Shown in pieces: positions 35,242-44,385 of a stretch of DNA of 64,000 bases. Location: positions 62,001 to 126,000 of the forward strand of contig NZ_JBKHKJ010000008.1 in NCBI RefSeq assembly GCF_046546515.1, read 5' to 3'. Position numbers and translations under genes: made by a program. Under the pieces are notes generated by a model. That model ran no database searches, had not been told where the DNA came from, and saw nothing but the letters and a program-made list of their open reading frames with translations. Position 1 is the stretch's first letter. Every line of letters starts with the position of its first letter. Source of the stretch: Parasediminibacterium sp046546515 (lineage in GTDB: Bacteria > Bacteroidota > Bacteroidia > Chitinophagales > Chitinophagaceae).

Positions 35242-35626
35242 TTCTTGATGAAGATGTTTTTATTGAGTTATTGGACAATACTAAGCATAGGCATTCTTTG
35301 GTATTGGCTAGCTTAATAAACTTAGAAGAACAGCAAATTTAATTGCTACTATCTGTGGTATCGAAAATGGAATTAGTACAAGGCACAAAAATAAAGCAGA
35401 AGTTGAAAAAATAATACGCCAAATCCACAATTTTGCTAGTGTTGAGCTATCTTCTTCAATTGGGGAGGTAGCTTTTAGATTGATAACCCAATATTCAAAA
35501 AGTCATTCTTTAAAAATACCTGATGCTATTATTGCGGCTAGCTGTTTATTAATGGATATTCCATTATTTACATTTAATCATGAAGACTATAAGTTTATAA
35601 AGGGTCTTCAATTGTATATACCTTAA
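35223..35626 (+). pseudogene. PIN-domain toxin with stop codon and frameshift
   Basis: The frame opens at ATG 35223 (MESKQIVLDEDVFIELLDNT...) and hits TAA at 35340-35342 after 39 codons. The same frame continues LLLSVVSKMELVQGTK, then one base is missing in the A run at 35387-35391. The +1 frame continues NKAEVEKIIRQIHNF...KIPDAIIAASCLLMDIPLF to TAA at 35624-35626. Restoring both would give a PIN protein of about 133 residues with LDEDVFIELL as the metal-binding start and KIPDAIIAA near the end. The gene therefore looks inactivated by two lesions, unless the first is a sequencing error. Confidence 0.8.
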
Positions 35627-35706
35627 AGTGATAATTATATTTACAAGGATGTTTGGGAATAAGGGCAAATTACTCACTGCCTCAATGCCTATTGCCTCCT
35701 CAGTGT

Positions 35707-35983
35707 AAACGCATCAAAATTCATTTTGCTCGAAACTTCGAGTTGACACCAGTCCTGGCATAAGCCACCTTATTTTATCCGGTCAGCCGCAGGCTGATTG
35801 AAAAAAATGCGCAGCGTATTTTTTTTAAAGGATAAAATAGAGTGGCGGTGCCAAAGCTACCCTCGCCTTTGGAGAGGGGCTGGGGGTGAGGTTGAAGCCC
35901 GCCGGCTATGAGGCAAAAGGGCTGAAAAGAGGCATTTTTGAATAAAATAGGCAATTAGGCGCAGATTAAATTTTGATGCGTTT
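35707..35983. repeat. Palindromic element with three-way-junction core
   Basis: Outer arms AAACGCATCAAAATT (35707-35721) and AATTTTGATGCGTTT (35969-35983) are perfect inverted repeats. Inside, CCACCTTATTTTATCC (35765-35780) pairs with GGATAAAATAGAGTGG (35830-35845), enclosing two hairpins: TCAGCC-gca-GGCTGA (35783-35797) and AAAAAAATGCG-cag-CGTATTTTTTT (about 35801-35825). A CCCTCGCCTTTGGAGAGGG stretch follows at about 35862. It fills the gap between the toxin pseudogene and the TonB receptor gene. Non-coding; it may be a dispersed palindromic unit or a structured RNA. Confidence 0.65.
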
Positions 35984-36007
35984 GCCCTGATTGCCTCCTT
36001 GCCTCTG

Positions 36008-38578
36008 CTACAATTCCAAGCTAAGCGTTGTATAATAAAACCCACCTACCGAAGCACCGCCTATATATGTGTAGTAATATTTGTTCAACGCATTGTTTGC
36101 ACCTATTTTAATGTTTGCTTTGTCGTGCAACAAACGGTAGTTTACCTGTGCATCAATGGTAGAATAGCTGGCTACAGTGCCAGTGGCAAGAGATGATTGC
36201 CAAAGGTAACTTGCTTGCTGCCTGAAACTAACAGAAAAGCCGATGTACTTATATACATTAGGGTTGCTTACCGATAGGTTGTACATCCATTCGGGCGAAT
36301 TAAAGCCATCTTCCAACCCGTCCTCATTGTCCTTCTTGGCCAGCTTAGTAAGGGTATAATTACCTGCTACCAAATATTTCTTCGGCAGTTGGTATGCAAT
36401 GCCAAAAGTTCCACCATAGTTATAGCTTACCGTTTTAGAATTGGTCCACAAGCGGTATTTGTCTTGCTGGCCTTTGTTATACAGGTAAAAAGGTATGCTG
36501 TCTAGCTTGCTTGTCTTTGGCACATTGGCATCTATTTGTGCCATTAAGTGTTTATAGATATTGTAGTAGAAATCTATATCCAAACTAAGTTTATCATCCA
36601 ACAATTTTGTCCTATACCCCATTTCTAGGCTGCTTACCTGTTCGGGGCGAAGGTAAGTATAGGTGTTTTTTTGAAGCAAGCCTTGGTTTTTATGTATAGC
36701 TGTTGGCGTATCCACCCCATTGTTAAGGTCTTTCAGCGTGGCTGCCTGAAAACTGCTGATAGATGCATTGGTATAACTATTTTCAAATATGCCATGCGAC
36801 ATTATTGGCAAGCCGCCAACCCGTTTTACGCCACCGCTATTGATATTGGAGAAAGCCTCGAATATGCTGGGGAAGCGGTAGCCATTTTGCACGGCTATCC
36901 TGAAATTGTGGTGCGCAGTGGGCGAATAATTCAATGCCAAGCGTGGGTTGAACGTAGCAGCAAAATATTGGTTTTTATCCACCCTCAATACTAGGTTCAA
37001 TTTTAATTTATTTTTTGCAAAAAGCTTGGTTGCCTGTGCAAATCCCCCAAATTTCCAATAATTTAGGTTGTCGGTAAAAGATTTGGGGTCTGCTGGGTTG
37101 ATGAAATAGTTGCCATCTGGCACAATGGAGTAATCCCTATAATCTAGGCCATACATCAGGCTCAATTTGTGTTTTTGTTTCAACTGTGGCAATAAAGTTT
37201 CAGCAAGGTCGTGCTGCATTTCTGCATGGTACATATTGGCATGAACATTTAATGCTGCGCCTATATCCCAATTGTTGATGCGGCGTAGCGTGTCTATTAA
37301 ATGGACAAATAAAGGCGTGCCAGGCTGTGGGCGGTCATTGTCGGCAAAAACCCTTGCATCTGCCAAGGCACTGGTTATGGTTTTGCCATTGCTAATAGCA
37401 TTGTTGTACCCGGTAGTAAAATCGTTGTACCACTTAGTGTCCGATTTAAAGTACTTATTGATATTCTCCGCCATCGAGCGGATATTATACGAGTTTCCTG
37501 TGTTTTCTATCGTGGCATAAGCCTTCAATTGTATGCTCTTGCTTTTTAGGTTCAGCACATGCTGCTGGGTAAGGTAGTTATCTAGCCTAAAACGGTTGGT
37601 GCGCTGATATACATTGTTTAGGTTGGCCATGCGGTAAGTATAGGATACCTCTATGTTTTTTGCTGGGCGGAAGTACAGGGATATATCGCCTTTCCAGTTT
37701 TTAAGGCCATAGTCCGTTACATATTTTTCGGCATAGCCCGTGCGGCTAATTACATATTGTTTGGTGCCAAGTTTTTTTGTTTGTCGGTCAGAGGATTCGT
37801 CGCCATACATATTTACCAAGTCTTTGCCGGGGTTGTCCAAGCCACCAGCAATGCCAGTAGAGGCATTGGCATTAGGGTTCAGGTCGGTTGTGTTATTGGC
37901 AAACCAGTCTGTGCCTTGGGCGTAAGTAGCATTTATTTTAAAAGCTATTGCAGACGTAAATGCTTTTGCAAAACGTAGGTTGGTTTCTGTGTATATATGC
38001 GTGCCTGTTTCTGCATCGCCCACATGGTTCACGCCTGTTTTTTGGGCAATGCCAAAGCCTTGGTAGTCAAACGCATTTTTGGTAATAAAGTTGGCCGTGC
38101 CATTGATGGCGTTCATGCCGTACATGGCAGATGCCGATCCGGGTATCACTTCTACCCTTAACATATCCAAGTCAGTTGGCCCCATGGAGTTGGCAATGGG
38201 CGCGCCGATATGTGGGGCTTGGTTGTCTGCCCCATCTACCATCTGCACAAAGCGCACATTGGTGGTGTTGGTAAAGCCACGGGCATTGATTACCTTAAAA
38301 CCCATGCTTGGCGTAATTACCTGCACCCCTTTTATGTTTTCTATGGCATCGAAAAAAGAAGGCTTGGAGCTGTTGCGTATATCTTCTAGAGACAATTTTT
38401 CAATGCTTACTGGCGATTGCATCCTTGTTTCAGCCGTCCTTGTGGCGCTAACTACTACTTCCTGAAAGGCTTCTTTTTGTGTTAGAGTATCCGTATTTTT
38501 TTTTGCCGTTTTTTGAGCGATTGCTATGCCGGCAAACAATAATGCACAGCCCATGGATAGAAGTAAAGCAGTTCTCAT
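36008..38578 (-). CDS. TonB-dependent outer-membrane receptor
   Basis: An 856-residue receptor with signal peptide MRTALLLSMGCALLFAGIAIAQ, a TonB-box-like stretch EAFQEVVVSATR, a plug domain (about 50-170; GVQVITPSMGFKVINARGF, VEVIPGSASAMYGMNAINGT) and a C-terminal 22-strand barrel ending FYYTTLSLEL. It lacks the carboxypeptidase-like N-terminal domain of SusC proteins and has no SusD neighbour, so a siderophore, vitamin or metal substrate is more likely than a glycan. The substrate cannot be told. It is monocistronic. Confidence 0.92.
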   Translation of the reverse strand: MRTALLLSMGCALLFAGIAIAQKTAKKNTDTLTQKEAFQEVVVSATRTAETRMQSPVSIEKLSLEDIRNSSKPSFFDAIENIKGVQVITPSMGFKVINARGFTNTTNVRFVQMVDGADNQAPHIGAPIANSMGPTDLDMLRVEVIPGSASAMYGMNAINGTANFITKNAFDYQGFGIAQKTGVNHVGDAETGTHIYTETNLRFAKAFTSAIAFKINATYAQGTDWFANNTTDLNPNANASTGIAGGLDNPGKDLVNMYGDESSDRQTKKLGTKQYVISRTGYAEKYVTDYGLKNWKGDISLYFRPAKNIEVSYTYRMANLNNVYQRTNRFRLDNYLTQQHVLNLKSKSIQLKAYATIENTGNSYNIRSMAENINKYFKSDTKWYNDFTTGYNNAISNGKTITSALADARVFADNDRPQPGTPLFVHLIDTLRRINNWDIGAALNVHANMYHAEMQHDLAETLLPQLKQKHKLSLMYGLDYRDYSIVPDGNYFINPADPKSFTDNLNYWKFGGFAQATKLFAKNKLKLNLVLRVDKNQYFAATFNPRLALNYSPTAHHNFRIAVQNGYRFPSIFEAFSNINSGGVKRVGGLPIMSHGIFENSYTNASISSFQAATLKDLNNGVDTPTAIHKNQGLLQKNTYTYLRPEQVSSLEMGYRTKLLDDKLSLDIDFYYNIYKHLMAQIDANVPKTSKLDSIPFYLYNKGQQDKYRLWTNSKTVSYNYGGTFGIAYQLPKKYLVAGNYTLTKLAKKDNEDGLEDGFNSPEWMYNLSVSNPNVYKYIGFSVSFRQQASYLWQSSLATGTVASYSTIDAQVNYRLLHDKANIKIGANNALNKYYYTYIGGASVGGFYYTTLSLEL

Positions 38579-38879
38579 CTTTTCGTTATCTATTTTATAG
38601 AATAATGAAAATACAAAAAAGTCTTGTTTCTAGCCCTGAAAAGTGAAAATAGTTTAAAAAATGTTGTATTTATTGCTTTTTTTATACTAAGATGCAAGTT
38701 TGGTTAATCTGCCAAGAAGGCACGAAGTCACAAAGAGGTGCAAAATCTGGGATAAAGGGAAGACGAATAAAATAAAAAAGTAGAAGAGTTGTGTAGTCAA
38801 TATTTTTTTATCTAACTTTTCATTGTGCATCTTTGTGTTTTTGTACCTTATCGGCGAAAAAATTATAGCATATATGATG

Positions 38880-39548
38880 AGGTGCATAAAACTTTTTCGC
38901 TTTGGGTGCATAAAAGTTTTTCGCTTAGTTGCCGTTTTTTATTGGGCAGCTTGATTTGGTAACTTTCCAAAAGTTGCCAAATCTGACATATAAAAGCGAA
39001 AAACTTTTATGCACTCTTTCGCTTTGTCCTGATACCCCTCAATCTATAAAAACCTTATCTTTGTTTAGAAATGTACTTGATAAAAACTAATTTCAAAGCT
39101 AGTGTCCAGTCATTTTTATCGTAGTTCTTTTTTTACTAATATTAAGATAGTTGTAGTGCCAAAATTTGGTTTTGTTTTATAGGCATAAAATTACTCACTT
39201 TTTCTCACAAATCACTCATAAATAACGCACAAATCACTCAAAAAGTTCGCACAAAACACTCACAAATCACTCATAAAAATTTGTCGATTTTGTTGATAAT
39301 CAATGGTTTAAATGAGTGAAGGCGATTTTTGAAAAACATACAAACAAGAAAAAAGCCCTAAAAATGGCAAAACTGAAACTATTTTAATATAAAGCAAGAT
39401 AAAAATATATTATAAAAATATGCAAATATTGACTCCTGGCCCTGTTCCTGTTAGCTTTTCCTTTAGGTAACTTGCCCCGGTCTTTCGGGAGGGGTGAGGT
39501 TGAGCTGGGTTGATTTTTTATAAAAAAGCAAAAAACTTTTATACAACC
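38880..39548 (-). mobile_element. MITE-like element copy C (inverted) with 11-bp array
   Basis: About 669 bp in inverted orientation relative to copies A, B and D, bounded by AGGTGCATAAAACTTTTTCG and ACTTTTATACAACC. Flanks TATATGAT and TATATGGA suggest a degraded target duplication. Its modules on the minus strand are the same as in A and D. The central array (39190-39280) has TTTGTGAGTGA-type 11-bp units. A second, shorter element is nested near its plus-strand left end at 38903-39016. Confidence 0.75.
38903..39016. mobile_element. Nested 114-bp mini-element with the same inverted ends
   Basis: TGGGTGCATAAAAGTTTTTCG at left and CGAAAAACTTTTATGCAC at right, with TTTCGCTT duplicated on both sides (38895-38902 and 39017-39024). 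The interior carries a 13-bp stem ATTTGGTAACTTT / AAAGTTGCCAAAT (38954-38982). It lies within the terminal repeat of copy C, so it inserted after C arrived. Confidence 0.75.
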
Positions 39549-39848
39549 TATATGGAGAGTAGAAAAAAATTGTTAATAAAACGATGTTCCCCTATCTTTG
39601 AATTATTAGAACTTATAAATATCGAAATACCGAACCTTAAAACTTTGCAGCAGCAAATAGCTTTTTTTAATAACGTCTCAATTGTTTTCAAACCGTTTAC
39701 ATACCACTGTTTTGTGAGCCAACTTCCTAGAAATTGGAAACTATAGTGAAGCTGAAAATGAGAAAAGTGTAGCTACCACTTACATAAAAAAAAGCCCCGG
39801 GAAGCCGAAAACGGATTAGAGTAGGCAAAAAACTAAATTGTAAACAAA

Positions 39849-40751
39849 ATGAAACGGATTACTATTTTCTCTATTGCCGCTTGGGCAATGATTATGATTG
39901 TTGGCACATCGTGTAAAAAAAGCTCATCCGATGCTGCTCCTGCTGGCACAACGGATTCTACCACATACAAAGGAGCATCCAATTTGCCCAAGGCAGTATA
40001 TAATTATTATGCAGGCACACAATATGACACTACCACGGGTACTAAAGCTACCGTGTATAATTACGACACCACTATTCAAACGTATAGCTACGACGCACAA
40101 GGCAGGCTGACCTCAGAAACGAATATTGATAAATCGTGGAGCAGGTCGGCGAGCAATATTTTTATTGACAGTTCATTAGAATCGTATATTATCCAATTTA
40201 GTTACAATGGAAGCTCAGTTTGGCCAAGTTCGTCAACCAACACAAGCAACACAACAGGCGTAACAACAGTGAAAACGTACAGTTACAACAATCCCTTAGG
40301 CAAACTAACTGGCATTACAAGCAATGGCTACACCGATACCATTATCTATTTGCCCAATGCCACAAGCAGCAATTATAGTTTTGTACATGGCAGCGACTCA
40401 GTTACTTATTCTAACAACAACTATGTAAAAAGCTCCTATACATATTATAATGGCAGTGCTGGCTACAGTTATAACCGTGCAAGTACTTATACATACACCA
40501 ATTATGTTAGCCCTGTCTATAATATCAAGGCATTATGGGTAAGCGATGGCTATCGCCCACAATCTTTCAACCTTACTGATACTGAAACCGATAACTCTGT
40601 TTTCAATAATATAATTAAGAATGGCACAGTTAAGGGTACATATTCCTTCGATGGTAATGGCAGGGTGGTTACGGTAATAGAAAATATTAGTTATAAAAGC
40701 AATGGTATCGTTAGCGAAAAGGGCATTGGCATTTCGACTATAACGTATTAA
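39849..40751 (+). CDS. Lipoprotein of unknown function
   Basis: 300 residues with a lipoprotein signal MKRITIFSIAAWAMIMIVGTSC and the modified cysteine at 22, followed by KKSSSDAAPAG. The mature part is rich in Ser, Thr and Tyr, with strand-turn repeats such as YNYDTTIQTYSYDAQGRLTS and GSAGYSYNRASTYTYTNY, resembling the YD-repeat-like DUF4595-type beta solenoids of Bacteroidota lipoproteins. Convergent with the ModE-like gene through a shared hairpin. No role can be assigned. Confidence 0.75.
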   Translation: MKRITIFSIAAWAMIMIVGTSCKKSSSDAAPAGTTDSTTYKGASNLPKAVYNYYAGTQYDTTTGTKATVYNYDTTIQTYSYDAQGRLTSETNIDKSWSRSASNIFIDSSLESYIIQFSYNGSSVWPSSSTNTSNTTGVTTVKTYSYNNPLGKLTGITSNGYTDTIIYLPNATSSNYSFVHGSDSVTYSNNNYVKSSYTYYNGSAGYSYNRASTYTYTNYVSPVYNIKALWVSDGYRPQSFNLTDTETDNSVFNNIIKNGTVKGTYSFDGNGRVVTVIENISYKSNGIVSEKGIGISTITY

Positions 40752-40803
40752 AAGATATTTAGGGTAATGTGGAAGAATTAGCTAATTATACTGTTTCAGT
40801 TTA

Positions 40804-40839
40804 AAAGAAGGGTATTCTCAATTGGGGATGCCCTTCTTT
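40804..40839. terminator. Bidirectional hairpin terminator
   Basis: AAAGAAGGGTAT pairs with ATGCCCTTCTTT (one wobble) around a loop of about 12 bases. It lies between the convergent lipoprotein (stop 40751) and the winged-helix gene (stop 40852). Confidence 0.65.
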
Positions 40840-40851
40840 AGTATAATAAGC

Positions 40852-41181
40852 CTATATCGTTAAATCCTGCGATTGCAAAAAAAGATGGAATGCCTGATTA
40901 TATTGTTTAAAAAGGGTTATTGCCTTCAGGCCCTTATCGGATAGCAGGGTAGTGCCCCCATTTTTTCCACCACGCTGCATCAATACCAATGGGGCAGAGG
41001 TAGCTTCGTTCATTTCTTTTATCATGTTCCATGCTTGCTGGTAACTCATTTTCATGGCTAATGCGGCTTGCCTTAGCGAGCCTGTTTCTTGTATTTTTTC
41101 CAATAATTCTATCCGCCCATTGCCAAGGAATGAGCCTTTTTCCGTGTCTATCCATACCCTTCCATTTGGTATAAGCTGCAT
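40852..41181 (-). CDS. ModE-type winged-helix transcription regulator
   Basis: A 109-residue single-domain protein corresponding to the N-terminal DNA-binding domain of ModE: GRIELLEKIQETGSLRQAAL is the first helix, AMKMSYQQAWNMIKEMN the recognition helix, and RGGKNGGTTLLSDKGL the wing. The molybdate-binding domains are absent, as in many short ModE-like proteins. No molybdenum genes are in the window, so the regulon is unknown. The start MQLIPNGRVWIDTEKG fits the family. Confidence 0.88.
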   Translation of the reverse strand: MQLIPNGRVWIDTEKGSFLGNGRIELLEKIQETGSLRQAALAMKMSYQQAWNMIKEMNEATSAPLVLMQRGGKNGGTTLLSDKGLKAITLFKQYNQAFHLFLQSQDLTI

Positions 41182-41600
41182 AGTTGCTTTTTTGGGTAAA
41201 ATTACCTTACTTTATTATATAGCTGCCATCAAACAGTAAATGATGGGTTTGGCGAAATTGAGTATTTGTTTCAAGATAATTTCCCCATTTACGCACAGAT
41301 AAAATCTAAGTAATTATCCTTGTGGATACATTAAAAACCCGCTTCCTCTCTCGAGCAGACCTCCATGCCTGTTCGTATGCGTTATCTTGATATGAAAAAT
41401 AAAGGGAGGCATTGCTAAAATAAAGAACTTGAATGCACAATATGAAGCTATGACTTAGCGTATTCTAAAATATCTTTAAATTAAAACAAGCCAAAACTAC
41501 TTTTTTTTCAAAAATTGGCATCCCTAGCTACCATTTTTGCTATATCCTAAAAATCAGCCTGCACTTACAACTAAATAATGGCATATCCCACCCCGATACT

Positions 41601-41608
41601 TACATTTG
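41601..41608 (+). promoter_or_regulatory. Likely carB promoter -7 box TACATTTG
   Basis: An exact TAnnTTTG match ending 21 bases before the carB ATG, suitable for a short leader. The -33 position does not show TTTG. The TTG inside the box could open the frame eight codons earlier, but ATG at 41630 is preferred. Confidence 0.5.
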
Positions 41609-41629
41609 CACGATTTTTATTTTTATACT

Positions 41630-43276
41630 ATGCCTAAAGACAGTTCAATAAAATCGGTTCTTATCATTGGTTCTGGGCCAATAATCATTGGTCAGGCCTG
41701 CGAGTTTGATTATTCCGGCACACAAGCCGCCCGTAGCTTGAGGGAAGAAGGGATAAAAGTGATATTGATTAATAGCAACCCTGCTACTATCATGACCGAC
41801 CCAATGATGGCCGACCGTGTGTACTTGCTGCCGCTGAACACAGAAAGCATTGAGCAGATTTTGCAGGAAAACCAAATAGATGCCGTGCTGCCTACCATGG
41901 GTGGGCAAACAGCCTTGAACCTGTGCAAGGAAGCCGACGAGCAAGGTATCTGGGAAAAATACAATTGCCGGATGATTGGCGTGGACGTGGCAGCCATAGA
42001 CACGGCAGAAGACAGGGAGCAGTTCCGCCAGTTGATGGTGAAAATTGGCATTGCCGTGGCACCAAGCCATGTAGCCAATAGCTTTTTAGAAGGGAAGGAG
42101 TTTGCGCAAAAAATAGGCTTCCCATTGGTAATCCGCCCCTCTTTTACCCTCGGCGGAACAGGTGGCGGCTTTGTGCACAACAAAGACGAACTGGATGCAG
42201 CCCTAGAGCGTGGTCTAAAAGCTAGCCCCATACACGAAGTGCTGGTAGAAAAAGCAGTACTGGGCTGGAAAGAATATGAATTGGAGCTATTGAGGGATAA
42301 AAACGACAATGTGGTGATTATCTGCACCGTTGAAAACCTAGACCCCATGGGCGTTCATACAGGTGATAGCATCACCGTGGCACCTGCCATGACACTTAGC
42401 GATACCGCATTCCAAGACATGCGGAACAAAGCCATGCTGATGATGCGCAGCATTGGCAATTTCCATGGGGGTTGCAATGTGCAGTTTGCCCTTAACCCTG
42501 CAACGGAAGAATTGATAGCCGTGGAAATAAACCCCCGTGTTAGCCGTTCTTCTGCATTGGCTAGTAAAGCCACTGGCTACCCTATTGCAAAAATAGCTGC
42601 CAAGCTGGCTATTGGCTATGCGTTGGACGAATTGAAAAACCAGATTACACAAACAACATCGGCCTATTTTGAGCCTGCGCTGGATTATGTAATTGTAAAA
42701 ATACCCCGCTGGAACTTTGATAAGTTCAAAGGGGCAAACGATACCCTTGGCCTTCAAATGAAAAGCGTAGGGGAGGTAATGGCCATTGGCCGCAGCTTTA
42801 CCGAAGCCTTGCAAAAAGCCTGTGTAAGCCTTGAAAACGATGCCATTGGGCTTGGTTATTATGGCAAAAGCATGATGAAAAGCGAGGAAATAGTTGAGTA
42901 TATCAAAACGCCGAAGTGGGACAGGATTTTCAGGATCAAAGATGCCTTGATGCAAGGATCCACTATTAAAAGCATAGCTCAGGCAACAGGTATAGACCGT
43001 TGGTTTCTATACCAGATACAAAAAATATGCGTGATAGAAAAAGACATTGCCCAATACCGCTTGGATACTTTGCCCAACGACTTGTTGAAAGAAGCCAAGA
43101 AAAACGGCTTTAGCGACGAGCAGATTGCCAAGATATTGCAAGGCAACTATACCGATGAGCAGGTATATGAAAAACGCAAGAGCTTGGGCATTACCCGTGT
43201 ATATAAAATGGTGGACACATGTAGTGCCGAGTTTGAAGCAAAAACACCTTACTTCTATAGCACTTTTGAGAATTAA
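41630..43276 (+). CDS. carB: Carbamoyl-phosphate synthase large subunit, N-terminal half only
   Basis: 548 residues matching the first half of CarB: the carboxyphosphate-forming ATP-grasp domain (VLIIGSGPIIIGQACEFDYS, RPSFTLGGTGGG, AVEINPRVSRSSAL) and the oligomerisation domain (about 400-545). It ends with DTCSAEFEAKTPYFYSTFEN, right where a full-length CarB (about 940-1070 residues) continues into the second, carbamoyl-phosphate-forming ATP-grasp half. No second half follows downstream. All catalytic residues of this half seem kept. It is either one part of a natural split CarB with the other half elsewhere, or a truncated copy. carA is not adjacent. Confidence 0.88.
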   Translation: MPKDSSIKSVLIIGSGPIIIGQACEFDYSGTQAARSLREEGIKVILINSNPATIMTDPMMADRVYLLPLNTESIEQILQENQIDAVLPTMGGQTALNLCKEADEQGIWEKYNCRMIGVDVAAIDTAEDREQFRQLMVKIGIAVAPSHVANSFLEGKEFAQKIGFPLVIRPSFTLGGTGGGFVHNKDELDAALERGLKASPIHEVLVEKAVLGWKEYELELLRDKNDNVVIICTVENLDPMGVHTGDSITVAPAMTLSDTAFQDMRNKAMLMMRSIGNFHGGCNVQFALNPATEELIAVEINPRVSRSSALASKATGYPIAKIAAKLAIGYALDELKNQITQTTSAYFEPALDYVIVKIPRWNFDKFKGANDTLGLQMKSVGEVMAIGRSFTEALQKACVSLENDAIGLGYYGKSMMKSEEIVEYIKTPKWDRIFRIKDALMQGSTIKSIAQATGIDRWFLYQIQKICVIEKDIAQYRLDTLPNDLLKEAKKNGFSDEQIAKILQGNYTDEQVYEKRKSLGITRVYKMVDTCSAEFEAKTPYFYSTFEN

Positions 43277-43417
43277 GGTTAATATTACTACTCAGGTATT
43301 ATTTTGCCACAAAGGGATGAAGGAAAAAGATGAAGATACTACTAGGGGGTGAAAAATATCTGATTCGAAGCAAGATTTCGGGTATGCATTCAGTAACCAT
43401 AGCCTGTCGGATGCGCT

Positions 43418-44092
43418 GGGTGCATTTCAAATCTTCGCTTTTTATGGGCTTTTTTTTGAAGAGGCTTTACTATTTGATTGTGAAAGCCCCACCCTAAATC
43501 CCGACCTCACCCGAACCCTCTCCAAAGGGAGAGTAGGGCAAGAACAAGGGAAAGCGAGCAAGAACAAAGGAGGGGAATGCGAAGGCTTAAGCGAATACTT
43601 CAACTGGGTTATTTTTTGTTTTTCGGTGGTTTATTTTTTTTGCTATTTCCCTTTTTTGCCTTTAACTCATTGATATTCAGTTGTTTATTTTTTTTTTGGC
43701 CTCATTTTTTATTATAATTTAAGTGAATTTTATGATAATTTGTTGATAATGGAATGATAGTTTTATTATAGTAGAATGATAATTTATTGATAAGAAACCT
43801 ATAAGATTTTGATGGTGGATTATCATTTTCCCAAGACAACTAATATCCGATGCAGGAGGCAAGGCCAAGATGCCCCTAGTTGCTCCTTTAATGTAAAAGT
43901 CGGATACATAAGTATATAGCCCAAAATAAAAATCCTATATGGGGGAAATATGCCCCCATGAGCATCCCAAAATTCCCCCATATAGGATGCTTGCTGGCAG
44001 CAAACAGCAGGGATTGACTTATTACAGGAATAAATATTTCGTACTTCTGCCAAATTGAAAACAACAAAAAAGCGAAATTTTGAAATGCACCC
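43418..44092 (+). mobile_element. MITE-like element copy E, divergent, with 11-bp array
   Basis: 675 bp with ends GGGTGCATTTCAAATCTTCG and CGAAATTTTGAAATGCACCC, and a perfect 8-bp duplication GATGCGCT at 43410-43417 and 44093-44100. The inside is only distantly like copies A-D (GACCTCACCC near 43502, CTCATTGAT near 43665) but again has an 11-bp array of TTTATGATAA / TTTATTGATAA units (about 43711-43794). A 16-bp inverted repeat ATCCTATATGGGGGAA (43932-43947) / its complement (43973-43988) is an added hairpin. Confidence 0.8.
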
Positions 44093-44298
44093 GATGCGCT
44101 TGCAACAAGCCGCCTGAATATTCCATTCTTGTTTATGCTGCTTTTGTATTCTATTTTGCCGCATTTTGCCACATGGGCTTCGTCTTTGACAACAAACTCA
44201 ATGCCTATCGGCATACTTGCACCCCGCTATGGTAAAGCGTAGTCGCGAAATTAATACCTTTCACTCAACGGTTATTTGAAAGGAACATCAAGTAAATA

Positions 44299-44340
44299 AA
44301 AACAAGCCATCCCAAAATATACTTCTGGAATGGCTGTTTT
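44299..44340 (-). terminator. Terminator of the GH16 gene
   Basis: On the minus strand, AAAACAGCCATTCCA pairs with TGGGATGGCTTGTTTT around a loop of about 12 bases, followed by T-rich sequence. It lies about 45 bases beyond the GH16 stop codon. Confidence 0.7.
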
Positions 44341-44385
44341 ATTGTTAAAGGGAATAAGGCCGTATGTATAATATCCGTCCATAAA

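Noticed and set aside
39510..39746. A 65-78 codon plus-strand frame after copy C
   Set aside because: It begins within the element's end, has no recognisable domain and lies in a repeat-rich gap. It may be a remnant but cannot be supported as a gene.
43823..44214. Minus-strand frames of about 110 codons across copy E
   Set aside because: They run through the element's end and hairpin. Only the short part outside the element could once have been coding.
43277..44385. The missing second half of carB, displaced by copy E
   Set aside because: Neither side of the element shows CarB-like sequence in any frame, so the element did not split the gene.
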